Source: JBHHZM01 sp046758065
GTDB taxonomy: Bacteria > Pseudomonadota > Alphaproteobacteria > JAAXGF01
Length of the DNA: 33,252 nt
Reading direction: 5' to 3'
Assembly: GCA_046758065.1 (NCBI GenBank)
Contig: JBHHZM010000019.1
Location: 1-33,252 of the forward strand
In this document: in pieces, positions 8,759 to 15,830 of the stretch
Numbering within the stretch: the first letter of the stretch is position 1
Layout of the letters: every line of letters starts with the position of its first letter
The notes under the pieces: generated by a model
What the model was told of the DNA's origin: nothing
Database searches by the model: none
The model's input: the letters and a program-made list of their open reading frames with translations, nothing else
Program-made: the position numbers and the translations under genes

Positions 8759-10435
8759 TCAGCCGCCCTCGCCGATGCGACTGAGCGCCCATTTGATCGT
8801 CGTCTTGTTGCCCTTGAGCGGGCCGCCGAGAACGATCTGCTCGGAGCGTCGCGGCTCGCCGCCCGCGCCGAGATAGACGCTTTCGGCGATCCGCAGCGCG
8901 GCGCCGGCGACGCGCAGTCGCCAGCCGCCTCCCTTCCCGAGTCTGAGCAGCGCGCCGGCGCCGTCGTCGACCAGCGAGGCGCTGACCGCAGGGTGCAGGT
9001 GAAAACGCACGGCGAAGCTCTTGCCGCCGGGGCCGCTCAGTCTGTCCTCGCCGCGCAGGTCGTTGCCCGCGGCGTCGAGGTAGAGCCGGCGGCGGTGGAC
9101 GACGCCGAAGGTCTCGCGGTAGCCGTCGTGCTCGGCGTCGAGCCAGATGCTGCCGGCGTCCTCGTGACGGGCGCAGGTCACCCGTTTCGGGCCGCGCACC
9201 ACGGCGCCGGCGGACGTGATATCGACCGCGTCGGTGTCGTCGATCGTGACCGTCGAGTGCGCCGCGGTCGCACGTTGCGCCCGCCGCCAGGCGGGCCGGT
9301 CGCCCGCGTAGGCGCCGCAGTTGACGATCAGGCGCTCGGCGCCGACGCTGACTTCGAGGCTCAAGGGGCCGGCGTGCGTGTGGCGACAGGCGGACGCGGG
9401 CGGCGCACCGACGTCGGCGACCACCAGCAGGGCGCCCGCCGCCAACCGCTCGAAGCCGCTGTGCGGCGCGCTCGCCGGTTCCTTCCCGTCGGCTTCGCCG
9501 AGTTCGAGCGCGGCGTCGATGACGGCCGGGTTCTCCTCGTTCGAATCGTTGAACAGCGCGAGACCGCCGTCGCCATGACGGAAGAAGCGCAGCATCGGCG
9601 CCATGCGGTCGATCGCGTTCTGCAGCGCCTTAGGCACCGGCCGCGAGGCGAGCCTGAGCGCCGCGCGCAGCGCGACCAGGTCCTGAAAAACCCGAAAATG
9701 GACCGAGGGACTGCGCGCGACGTGGCCGCCGTCGGCGAGCGCCTGTTCGGCGGCCTCGCGTTCGAGAAGCTCGATACCGAGTTCGAGGCGGCGCTCGTTG
9801 CCGGGAAGGCAGAGCGCCCCGATCACGAGCCCCTTGATCGCCGCCATGCGGGCCTCGGCGTCGGCGGCGTCGCCGGCGACCCGCGCGAGATGACGGAGCT
9901 GTGCGGCGAGGCTCGCCAGTGTTCGGGCCTTGAGATCGGTATCGCCGGCGTGGACGACGAAGTCGGCGTGGCCGATCCAGGCCGCGATGCGACGGCCCAG
10001 CACGTCGGGCCGCCAGACCAGCGGATGCCAGGCGCCGCAGCGGCCGACCCAGTCCGACACCGCGTCGCGCGCCGCGGCGCGCGCCTCGTCCGAGCCCAGC
10101 GCCTCGAAATCGCGCAGCCACGCGAAACCATGCGCCTCGACCAGCCAGACGGGGCTGGCGCCCGCCGGATGCCACGGTAGCCCGGTGGTAGCGGTGATGC
10201 ACTGGTCGCCGAAACGGTATTCGCCGGCGAGAAACGCCCGGCCGCGTCCGGCGTCGCCGGGCCAGGGGTCGCCCGGGCGAAACGCGAGGCCGTCGGGCCG
10301 TCGGCCCCGCAGGCTCATGCGGTAGAGCGCCGAGCCGTAGACGGCACCGCGCAGCGTATCGCCGAGGCGGACGACCGCCCGGCGCGCGTGCGTCTGCACC
10401 GGCGATGCCAGGCCCAGAGCGCGGCTCTGGCTCAT
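8759..10435 (-). CDS. Heparinase II/III family protein
   Basis: This 558-residue protein has the two-part layout of the Heparinase_II_III family. An alpha-helical toroid (about 60-335) contains PLVWRPDVLGRRIAAWIGH and the FFRHGDGGLALFNDSNEEN stretch. A beta-rich C-terminal domain (about 340-550) contains HTHAGPLSLEVSVGAERLIVNCGAYAGD, AAHSTVTIDDTD and RFHLHPAV. The family includes uronic-acid polysaccharide lyases, but the many alphaproteobacterial members next to rpe, rsmB and purH have no proven substrate. No clear signal peptide is visible, so a cytoplasmic or non-classical location should be kept open. The stop of rpe-side transcription and this start are only a few bases apart, consistent with an rsmB-rpe-heparinase operon. 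Confidence 0.85.
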   Translation of the reverse strand: MSQSRALGLASPVQTHARRAVVRLGDTLRGAVYGSALYRMSLRGRRPDGLAFRPGDPWPGDAGRGRAFLAGEYRFGDQCITATTGLPWHPAGASPVWLVEAHGFAWLRDFEALGSDEARAAARDAVSDWVGRCGAWHPLVWRPDVLGRRIAAWIGHADFVVHAGDTDLKARTLASLAAQLRHLARVAGDAADAEARMAAIKGLVIGALCLPGNERRLELGIELLEREAAEQALADGGHVARSPSVHFRVFQDLVALRAALRLASRPVPKALQNAIDRMAPMLRFFRHGDGGLALFNDSNEENPAVIDAALELGEADGKEPASAPHSGFERLAAGALLVVADVGAPPASACRHTHAGPLSLEVSVGAERLIVNCGAYAGDRPAWRRAQRATAAHSTVTIDDTDAVDITSAGAVVRGPKRVTCARHEDAGSIWLDAEHDGYRETFGVVHRRRLYLDAAGNDLRGEDRLSGPGGKSFAVRFHLHPAVSASLVDDGAGALLRLGKGGGWRLRVAGAALRIAESVYLGAGGEPRRSEQIVLGGPLKGNKTTIKWALSRIGEGG

Positions 10436-10441
10436 CGAGGC

Positions 10442-11101
10442 TCAGCCCCGGAGGCGGGCGATGTTGTCGGCGTACGCCGCGGGCCCGCCGTCGAACACCG
10501 CGGTGCCGGCGACCAGCACGTCGGCGCCGGCGGCGACGGTGAGCGGTGCGGTCTCGGCGTTGACGCCGCCGTCGACTTCGAGATCGATGGCGCGGCCGGC
10601 GGCGTCGATCCGGCGGCGCAGCGCCGCGATCTTTTCGGTCATCGCCGGAATGAAGCGCTGGCCGCCGAAACCCGGATTGACGCACATCACCAGCACCAGA
10701 TCGACCGCGTCGAGCACGTAGTCGACCGCCTCGGCCGGCGTTCCCGGGTTGAGCGCCACGCCCGCCTTGCGGCCGAGCGACTTGATGAGCTGGATGCTGC
10801 GGTGCAGGTGCGGCCCGGCTTCGGGGTGGACGGTGATGATGTCGGCTCCGGCTGCGGCGAAATCGGCGATGTAGGGATCGACGGGAGAAATCATCAAGTG
10901 AACGTCGAACGGCTTGTCGCTGTGGGCGCGCAAGGTCTTCACGACCGCCGGCCCGACCGTCAGATTGGGCACGAAATGGCCGTCCATCACGTCGACGTGG
11001 ATGTAATCGGCGCCCGCTTCGTCGACGGCGCGCACTTCCTCGCCGAGGCGGGCGAAATCGGCGGCGAGGATCGAGGGCGCGATGCGCGGGGATCTTGGCA
11101 T
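10442..11101 (-). CDS. rpe: Ribulose-phosphate 3-epimerase
   Basis: Rpe interconverts ribulose 5-phosphate and xylulose 5-phosphate in the pentose phosphate and Calvin pathways. The 219 residues fit the family (about 220). The start MPRSPRIAPSILAADF aligns with the usual N-terminus; the open frame extends further upstream but lies antisense within rsmB. Metal and catalytic residues are His35 and Asp37 (HVDVMDGHFVPN), His68 (FDVHLMI) and Asp177 (LEVDGGVN). The phosphate-binding NPGFGGQ lies at 142-148. It is separated from rsmB by 17 bp and from heparinase by 6 bp. Confidence 0.97.
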   Translation of the reverse strand: MPRSPRIAPSILAADFARLGEEVRAVDEAGADYIHVDVMDGHFVPNLTVGPAVVKTLRAHSDKPFDVHLMISPVDPYIADFAAAGADIITVHPEAGPHLHRSIQLIKSLGRKAGVALNPGTPAEAVDYVLDAVDLVLVMCVNPGFGGQRFIPAMTEKIAALRRRIDAAGRAIDLEVDGGVNAETAPLTVAAGADVLVAGTAVFDGGPAAYADNIARLRG

Positions 11102-11118
11102 GGCGCTGTGGTAGCAGC

Positions 11119-12423
11119 TTAAATGCGGCGCCGCAAGCGGGCGGCGTAGAAGCCGTCGAGCCCGCCGAACGCGGCGAGATGGCAGGGCAGCGTGCGCAGA
11201 TCGCCGGCCGCAGTGACGAATTCCGCAAGGCCGCCGACCTCGGCCGCCGCGACCGGCGCGCGCGCGAAATCGGACCGGCGCGCGAGCAGCGCGGCGATGC
11301 GGTCCTCGCCTTCCTCGGGTTCGAGCGAGCAGACGCAGTAGACCAGCGTGCCGCCGGGCGCGAGCATGGCGCAGGCGGCGTCGAGCAGGCGGTCCTGGAG
11401 CGCCGCGAGGCGCGCCACGTCGGCGGCGCGCTTGAGGCGGGCGACGTCGGGATGGCGGCGGATCGTGCCGGTGGCGCTGCACGGCGCGTCGAGCAGCACG
11501 AACGGGGCCGGTTGGTCGGGCCGCCAGTCGGTCATGTCGGCGGCGACCGTCGCGGCGGCGAGGCCGAGGCGCGCGAGGTTGGCCTCGAGCCGGGGAAGCC
11601 GCGGCGCCCGGTCGACGGCGGTCACCCGCGCTCCAACGGCGGCGAGCTGCGCCGTCTTGCCGCCCGGCGCGGCCCCAAGGTCGAGAACCGCGGCGCCGGC
11701 GACGTCGCCGAGCAGCCTTACCGGCAGGGCGGCCGCCGCGTCCTGCACCCACCAGGCGCCCTCGGCGTATCCCGGCAAGGCGCTTACCGCGCCGCCGAGA
11801 GTGCGGCGCAGGCTGCCGGTGGGCAGGAGCGTCGCCGCCAGCCGCGTCGCCCAGGTCGCGGCGTCGTCCCTGACGGTGAGGTCGAGCGGCGGCTCGGCGA
11901 GATGGGCTGCGGCGATGGCGCGCGCACTCGCCTCGCCGTAGGCCGCGTTCCAGCGTCGCCACAGCCAGTCGGGGGTGTTGAGACGGGCGGCGTCCTGCGC
12001 CGCGGCCCGGGCCCTGCCTTCGCCGGCGATACGCCGCAGGACCGCGTTGACGAGGCCCCGGTAGGGCGCCATGTCCCGACCCCGGACGAGCGCCACCGTG
12101 GCGTCGACCGCGGCATGGGGCGGGGTCGCGAGGAAGACGAGCTGACAGGCGCCAAGGCGGAGCGCGTGGCGCGCCCTTGCGGCCTTCGCCGGCAGCGGAC
12201 GCGCGAGGCAGCCGTCGATCAGGGCGTCGATCTGGCCCAGCCGGCGCAGCGTGGTCGCGACCAGCAGGCGGGCGAAGGCGCGGTCGCGCTCGGCGAGGCG
12301 GGCAAGACCGGCATGGCGCTCGATCGCCTCATCGAACGGCGTCCGCCGGCTCAGCACCGCGTCGAGCAGGTCGAGCGCGCAGGCGCGGGCGTCGTGGCGG
12401 GGGTTGTGGTGGACCGTCGGCAT
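11119..12423 (-). CDS. rsmB: 16S rRNA (cytosine(967)-C5)-methyltransferase, RsmB/Sun family
   Basis: RsmB methylates C967 of 16S rRNA using S-adenosylmethionine. From Met at 12423 (MPTVHHNPRHDARACALDLL) the protein has 434 residues. A NusB-like RNA-binding domain occupies about 1-135. The Rossmann methyltransferase domain has the SAM motif VLDLGAAPGGKT (247-257), the PC motif DAPCSATG with Cys315, and the TC motif VYCVCSLEPEE with the catalytic Cys365. A start 16 codons upstream is possible, but the added residues are not family-like. It heads the minus-strand rsmB-rpe-heparinase group. The 482 bp upstream (12424-12905) hold no protein gene but contain the sigma-54 locus on the opposite strand. 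Confidence 0.94.
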   Translation of the reverse strand: MPTVHHNPRHDARACALDLLDAVLSRRTPFDEAIERHAGLARLAERDRAFARLLVATTLRRLGQIDALIDGCLARPLPAKAARARHALRLGACQLVFLATPPHAAVDATVALVRGRDMAPYRGLVNAVLRRIAGEGRARAAAQDAARLNTPDWLWRRWNAAYGEASARAIAAAHLAEPPLDLTVRDDAATWATRLAATLLPTGSLRRTLGGAVSALPGYAEGAWWVQDAAAALPVRLLGDVAGAAVLDLGAAPGGKTAQLAAVGARVTAVDRAPRLPRLEANLARLGLAAATVAADMTDWRPDQPAPFVLLDAPCSATGTIRRHPDVARLKRAADVARLAALQDRLLDAACAMLAPGGTLVYCVCSLEPEEGEDRIAALLARRSDFARAPVAAAEVGGLAEFVTAAGDLRTLPCHLAAFGGLDGFYAARLRRRI

Positions 12424-12489
12424 CGCCCCCGGTCTAGCCCGATTCGCTCGTTCCTGTCGATCTTCACCCACGCCCGCCTTCTCCGCGGC

Positions 12490-12506
12490 TGTCGGAATTC
12501 TTGACA
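12490..12506. promoter_or_regulatory. Distal upstream activating site (UAS1) of the sigma-54 promoter
   Basis: The imperfect palindrome CTGTCGGAATTCTTGACAG (12489-12507) has perfect CTGTC/GACAG arms. Its 17-bp core matches the site at 12635-12651 at 14 of 17 positions. Its centre is about 255 bp upstream of the predicted sigma-54 start. A repeated palindrome in this place is what a dimeric or hexameric enhancer-binding protein would use. It resembles the NifA site TGT-N10-ACA, but the spacing is N11, so the activator is not assigned. Confidence 0.6.
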
Positions 12507-12593
12507 GTGGTTCGCAGCGCCAAAACGGTCGCCCTTTAGCGCTTAGTCATTGAAAAACAAGAAAACCCGTCGCCGGTCGGGAGCGTGGAACGG

Positions 12594-12624
12594 CGATTCG
12601 GGGCGAATCGGCCCCGGATTCGCC
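12594..12624. repeat. Alternating overlapping palindromes between the two activator sites
   Basis: CGATTCG (12594-12600) can pair with CGAATCG (12604-12610) around GGG. Alternatively GGCGAATC (12602-12609) can pair with GATTCGCC (12617-12624) around 7 bases. The two foldings exclude each other because they share the middle arm. No T-run follows, so neither is an obvious terminator. Confidence 0.5.
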
Positions 12625-12634
12625 GCCTGTTAAC

Positions 12635-12651
12635 TGTCAGGATTCTTTACA
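12635..12651. promoter_or_regulatory. Proximal upstream activating site (UAS2) of the sigma-54 promoter
   Basis: TGTCAGGATTCTTTACA is the second copy of the 17-bp motif seen at 12490-12506, in the same orientation and 145 bp away centre to centre. It is centred about 110 bp upstream of the predicted start, the usual distance for a sigma-54 enhancer-binding protein. Confidence 0.65.
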
Positions 12652-12693
12652 CATCGGCGGCCGGCCCCATACGCCGCGCTGGCGTTAACCATA

Positions 12694-12706
12694 CAACCAA
12701 CTGATT
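12694..12706 (-). promoter_or_regulatory. Likely IHF site
   Basis: Read on the minus strand, AATCAGTTGGTTG agrees with the IHF consensus WATCAANNNNTTR at every defined position but one. It lies between UAS2 and the -24/-12 promoter, about 47-59 bp upstream of the predicted start, where IHF bends DNA to bring a bound activator to sigma-54 polymerase. Confidence 0.55.
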
Positions 12707-12726
12707 TATCGGAATTTCCTTCGGGG

Positions 12727-12741
12727 TGGCACGGGACTTGC
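12727..12741 (+). promoter_or_regulatory. Sigma-54 (RpoN) -24/-12 promoter
   Basis: TGGCACGGGACTTGC fits TGGCAC-N5-TTGC exactly: TGGCAC at 12727-12732 and TTGC at 12738-12741. With GC at -13/-12 the start is predicted near 12753. No plus-strand protein gene lies before the terminator at 12853-12884, so the promoter appears to serve only the short RNA. Confidence 0.8.
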
Positions 12742-12752
12742 GGGGAAACAGG

Positions 12753-12884
12753 CAGGGAGACCGGAATCCGTCGCTTCGGGATGTACGACGGGAGCCGGGC
12801 CTTCAGTGGAAGGCGAATTCATCACTCCCTCCACACTCCTCCAGGGATCCTTGGGGCGGTCTCAGTCGGACCGCCCCATTTTTC
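12753..12884 (+). ncRNA. Predicted sigma-54-dependent small RNA with two anti-Shine-Dalgarno motifs
   Basis: The segment from the predicted sigma-54 start to an intrinsic terminator is about 130 nt. It can form a 5' stem (CCGTCG 12768-12773 with CGACGG 12786-12791), then a small hairpin (GCCTT 12799-12803 with AAGGC 12810-12814). A purine-poor, probably unpaired region follows with CCTCC at 12828-12832 and again at 12838-12842, and then the terminator hairpin. Unpaired CCUCC is complementary to ribosome-binding sites and is a known seed in alphaproteobacterial trans-acting sRNAs, so a translation-repressor role is inferred. Reading frames through it have no stop before the terminator and no good ribosome-binding site, which argues against a peptide. 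It converges on htpX. It is called from architecture alone; transcription is not shown. Confidence 0.6.
12853..12884 (+). terminator. Rho-independent terminator of the predicted sRNA
   Basis: GGGGCGGTC (12853-12861) and GACCGCCCC (12869-12877) form a perfect 9-bp stem around a 7-nt loop, followed by ATTTTTC. The T-run is on the plus strand only, so it serves transcription coming from the sigma-54 promoter and not htpX. Confidence 0.88.
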
Positions 12885-12905
12885 TGCATTTCACACGCCG
12901 GCGCC

Positions 12906-13757
12906 TCAGCCCCAGGGGCCGACCGCCCCCGCCATCTCGCGCAGGCGGCGGATGCGGTCCTCGATCGGGGGATGGGTCGCGAACAGCGCGGCGAGCGCCC
13001 GCCCGCGCAGCGGGTTGACGATGAACAGATGTGCGCTCGCCGGGTGGTTCTCGGCCGCCGGATTGGCGAGGCGCCGGGCGCCCCGGTCGAGCTTGTCGAG
13101 CGCCCCGGCGAGCCACAGCGGCCGGCCGCAGATTTCGGCGCCGATGCGGTCGGCCTCGTACTCGCGGGCGCGGCTGATCGCGGTCTGTACCAGCGCCGCC
13201 GCGAGCGGAGCGAGAACCATCAGCAAGAGCGTCCCGACGAGGCCGAGCGGATTGTTGCGGTTGCCGCCGAAGAACAGGGCGAAGTTGGCCAGCATGCCGA
13301 CGGCGCCGGCGATGGTCGCGGTGATCGTCATGGTAAGGGTATCGCGGTTGCGCACATGGGCGAGCTCGTGCGCCATCACGGCCGCGATCTCCTCGGAACT
13401 CAGGCTGTGCAGCAGTCCGGTGGTCGCCGCCACCGCGGCGTTCTCGGGGTTGCGGCCGGTGGCGAAGGCGTTGGGCTGGTCGCTGTCGATGAGATAGACC
13501 CGCGGCATCGGCAAAGAGGCGCGGTCGGCGAGCTGCTCGACGATGCCGACCAGCGCCGGCGCGTCGTGCCGGTCGACCTCGCGGGCGCCGTGCATCCCGA
13601 GCACCATGCGGTCGGCGTTCCAGTAGGCGAAGAGATTCATGGCGAGCGCCAGGCCGAAAGCGAGGATCATGCCGGCTTCGCCGCCGAGCAGGTAGCCGAC
13701 GGCGAGAAACAGGCCGGTGAGCGCGGCGAGCAGGATCGCGGTGCGCAGGTAGTTCAT
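12906..13757 (-). CDS. htpX: Membrane zinc metalloprotease HtpX (M48)
   Basis: HtpX is an inner-membrane protease that degrades damaged membrane proteins under envelope or heat stress. The 283 residues match the family. Two N-terminal membrane segments lie at about 7-23 and 29-47. The zinc motif is HELAH (His130, Glu131, His134), with the third ligand Glu201 in REYEADRIG. Two more hydrophobic segments lie at about 144-165 and 172-195. GGAGGA precedes the ATG at 13757 at a good distance. It is divergent from sdhE-unrelated SdhAF4 (152-bp gap), and a sigma-32-like promoter is visible in that gap. Its 3' end faces the predicted sRNA. Confidence 0.95.
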   Translation of the reverse strand: MNYLRTAILLAALTGLFLAVGYLLGGEAGMILAFGLALAMNLFAYWNADRMVLGMHGAREVDRHDAPALVGIVEQLADRASLPMPRVYLIDSDQPNAFATGRNPENAAVAATTGLLHSLSSEEIAAVMAHELAHVRNRDTLTMTITATIAGAVGMLANFALFFGGNRNNPLGLVGTLLLMVLAPLAAALVQTAISRAREYEADRIGAEICGRPLWLAGALDKLDRGARRLANPAAENHPASAHLFIVNPLRGRALAALFATHPPIEDRIRRLREMAGAVGPWG

Positions 13758-13837
13758 GATCTTCGTCCTCCGGAACCTCGCGCCGACGCGTCCTCGCCCG
13801 CAATCGGGGCGTTGGCGAACGCCGCGCGAGACGGTAA

Positions 13838-13867
13838 GAATGTAATCGGCAACAGGCGGGCTTCAAG
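13838..13867 (-). promoter_or_regulatory. Possible heat-shock (sigma-32) promoter of htpX
   Basis: On the minus strand, CTTGAAG (13867-13861) is followed after 16 bp by TACATTC (13844-13838), close to the heat-shock pattern CTTGAAA-N11-16-CCCATNT: six of seven in the -35, and the CAT core in the -10. It lies about 80 bp upstream of the htpX start. The known heat induction of htpX elsewhere makes it plausible. Confidence 0.35.
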
Positions 13868-13909
13868 CCGCGCGCGTTGCGCCGCCGTCCACCGAACCGG
13901 GAGCGCGCC

Positions 13910-14086
13910 ATGAAACAGCCGGAAGACAAAACCCGCGGCGATGCCGCGCCAGCGCCGCCGCAGGACAAGTCGAAACCAAAGAAGCAAGCGGGCCGCAAAC
14001 GTCCGGTCGAGATCGGCGGCCCCGAGGGTCCCGACCCGGTGCGCTACGGCGATTGGGAAAAGAACGGCCGCGCGATCGACTTCTAG
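13910..14086 (+). CDS. Succinate dehydrogenase assembly factor 4 family protein (DUF1674)
   Basis: This 58-residue protein ends in the family signature: EIGGPEGPDPVRYGDWEKNG then RAIDF (34-58). DUF1674/SdhAF4 (yeast Sdh8) binds the flavinylated SdhA subunit and protects it until it joins SdhB. The N-terminal half is charged and low-complexity, as is usual. The ATG at 13910 is preceded by GGGAG; a TTG 33 bp upstream is in frame but less likely. It is divergent from htpX, an arrangement often seen in alphaproteobacteria (from memory). No sdh genes are in the window. Confidence 0.9.
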   Translation: MKQPEDKTRGDAAPAPPQDKSKPKKQAGRKRPVEIGGPEGPDPVRYGDWEKNGRAIDF

Positions 14087-14243
14087 GGCGGGACGCGGGC
14101 GGAGACGGCCCTTCCCTGACGCGGGAGAACGCCTGCCATTGCGCCGACCGGCCGTTTTCCATCCATAATGTTCTTGAATTGTTCATGTCGGCTTGCGACA
14201 CTTGGCGGCCAGTCTTGCGTCGGACCGGGCGCGGCTTGCATTC

Positions 14244-14259
14244 AGATTTTGAGAAATCT
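14244..14259. repeat. Small inverted repeat upstream of the nuclease gene
   Basis: AGATTT (14244-14249) and AAATCT (14254-14259) form a perfect 6-bp stem with a TGAG loop, ending 14 bp before the nuclease start. It could form in the leader RNA and overlap the weak ribosome-binding region. The function is unknown; the remaining 14087-14243 shows nothing definite. Confidence 0.35.
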
Positions 14260-14273
14260 CCTTGTGTCGTCGT

Positions 14274-14789
14274 ATGGGCTTGGTTGCGCACAAATGCGGG
14301 TGCTCCCTGAAGCGCCTTGAATCCGCCGCCCTGCGCTGGGGGCTGGTCGCGCTGGCGACCGCTCTCGTGGCTGCCGCCGGCGAAGGCGTCCCGCGCGGCG
14401 GCGAGATGGTCGCCGGGCCGGTGGTGGCGCACGTGCTGCGCGTCATCGACGGCGACACCATCGTGGTTCGCGCCCGCATCTGGCTCGGTCAGGACGTCGA
14501 AACCCGGGTGCGGCTCACCGGCGTCGATGCGCCCGAGCTGCGCGGCGCCTGCGCGCGCGAGCGGACACTGGCGAGGTCCGCGCGCACGTTCGTTTCGACC
14601 CGGATCGCGGATGCGCCGGTGAGCCTCAGCGATATCCGCTACGACAAGTTCGGCGGCCGCGTGCTCGCGCGGGTGACGAGCGCTACGGGCGACGACCTCG
14701 GCGCGCTGCTGGTCGCCGCCGGGCTCGCCCGGTTCTATGCCGGCGGGGCCCGCGCGGGCTGGTGCGAAGGCGGTACCAACGCGCCCTGA
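14274..14789 (+). CDS. Thermonuclease (SNase-like) family protein, secreted or membrane-anchored
   Basis: From the ATG at 14274 the protein has 171 residues. A hydrophobic stretch at about 22-40 (LRWGLVALATALVAAAGEG) suggests export. The SNase fold follows, with VIDGDTIVVRA (calcium-binding Asp region) and the active-site strand RVRLTGVDAPELRG, which supplies the Arg, Asp and Glu of the family. The second catalytic Arg is probably in YDKFGGRVLA. The family hydrolyses DNA and RNA in a calcium-dependent way. The start is uncertain: a TTG at 14262 is also in frame, and no strong ribosome-binding site is present. It is followed after 50 bp by the Sel1/SPOR lipoprotein gene on the same strand. Confidence 0.85.
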   Translation: MGLVAHKCGCSLKRLESAALRWGLVALATALVAAAGEGVPRGGEMVAGPVVAHVLRVIDGDTIVVRARIWLGQDVETRVRLTGVDAPELRGACARERTLARSARTFVSTRIADAPVSLSDIRYDKFGGRVLARVTSATGDDLGALLVAAGLARFYAGGARAGWCEGGTNAP

Positions 14790-14839
14790 CGGCGTGAAGC
14801 GGCTGCATCCGGAGCGCCAGCCGTGTTACCGTCGTCGCG

Positions 14840-15826
14840 ATGAGATCGCGGTGGCTGATAGCAGCGCTCGCGGCGCTTGCGCTCGTCGCGGGTTGCGGCG
14901 GGATCGACCGCGCCGCGCCCGAGAGCGAGACTTCTTCCGAGGCCATGGTGCGCGACCTCGCCGGCCGCGGCGACGCCGAGGCCCAGGTCACGCTGGGCTG
15001 GATGTACGACAACGGCCGCGGCGTGCCGCAGGATTACCGCAAGGCGGCGCACTGGTACCGCAAGGCCGCCGAGCAGAACAGCGCGCTCGCGCAGTATGCG
15101 CTCGCCGATCTCTACGAACGCGGCGCCGGGGTCGCGCAGGATTACGGCGCGGCCGCCGCCTGGTACCGCCGGGCCGCCGAGCAGGGCAACGCCAGCGCCC
15201 AGTTCAGGCTCGGCCATCTCTACGAAAACGGTTTCGGCGTGGCGCGCGACTATCAGGCGGCGGCGCGCTGGTACGCCCGTGCCGGCGCGGGCTGGCGCAG
15301 GCAGGCGACGGCGCCGCCGGGCGCCGAACGGGTCGCGGGCCCGCTGCCGGGGCCGCCGACGCTGACCGTACCCGCGCCGCCCCCGCCAGCGACCGTGCGG
15401 CGGGCGGCGTCGCGGCCCGCTGCGGGCGCCGCCGCGGCGGAGCGCGAGACCGCCCCGGCCGCGACGACGGGCGTCGCAACCGCCGAGACCGCGCCGCCAC
15501 AACCCACGGCGAAGGCGCGACCGTTACGGGTTGCGGCGAAGGAAACCCCGCCCGCCGCGACGCCGGACCGCGAGGCGGGCGTGTGGGTGCACCTCGCCTC
15601 GTTCCGCACCCGCAAGGGCGCCGCGCGCGAATGGCGGGAACTGATCGCGGCGCACGGCGACATCCTCGCGCCCTATCGCGTCGCTTACGCGCCGGTCGAT
15701 CTCGGCGCACCGCTCGGCAAGTGGATCCGGGTCACCGCAGGCCCGTTCGCCGACGCCGCCGCGGCGCGGGCGTTCTGCCGCAGGCTTGCGGCACGCGACG
15801 CCTACTGCATGCCGCTCCGGCAATAG
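14840..15826 (+). CDS. Sel1-repeat lipoprotein with C-terminal SPOR domain
   Basis: The 328-residue protein starts with a lipoprotein signal peptide (lipobox LVAG-Cys19), so it should be a membrane-anchored periplasmic protein. Three Sel1-type repeats follow at about 45-150, recognisable by AQVTLGWMYDNGRGVPQDY, ALADLYERGAGVAQDY and FRLGHLYENGFGVARDY. A long Pro/Ala-rich linker (about 165-240) leads to a C-terminal SPOR-like domain (about 246-328: VWVHLASFRTRKGAAREW, then WIRVTAGPFADAAAARAFCRRL). SPOR domains bind denuded peptidoglycan glycan strands, often at the division site, and Sel1 repeats mediate protein contacts. The combination suggests a cell-wall scaffold or regulator. The precise partner is unknown. 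Confidence 0.88.
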   Translation: MRSRWLIAALAALALVAGCGGIDRAAPESETSSEAMVRDLAGRGDAEAQVTLGWMYDNGRGVPQDYRKAAHWYRKAAEQNSALAQYALADLYERGAGVAQDYGAAAAWYRRAAEQGNASAQFRLGHLYENGFGVARDYQAAARWYARAGAGWRRQATAPPGAERVAGPLPGPPTLTVPAPPPPATVRRAASRPAAGAAAAERETAPAATTGVATAETAPPQPTAKARPLRVAAKETPPAATPDREAGVWVHLASFRTRKGAAREWRELIAAHGDILAPYRVAYAPVDLGAPLGKWIRVTAGPFADAAAARAFCRRLAARDAYCMPLRQ

Positions 15827-15830
15827 GGCG

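Noticed and set aside
12853..12884. The same hairpin as terminator of htpX on the minus strand
   Set aside because: On the minus strand the stem is followed by AAGGATCC with no T-run, so only plus-strand termination is supported.
12781..12905. Possible peptide starting at ATG 12781 inside the predicted sRNA
   Set aside because: There is no ribosome-binding site at a suitable distance and no stop before the terminator, so it would run into DNA antisense to htpX.
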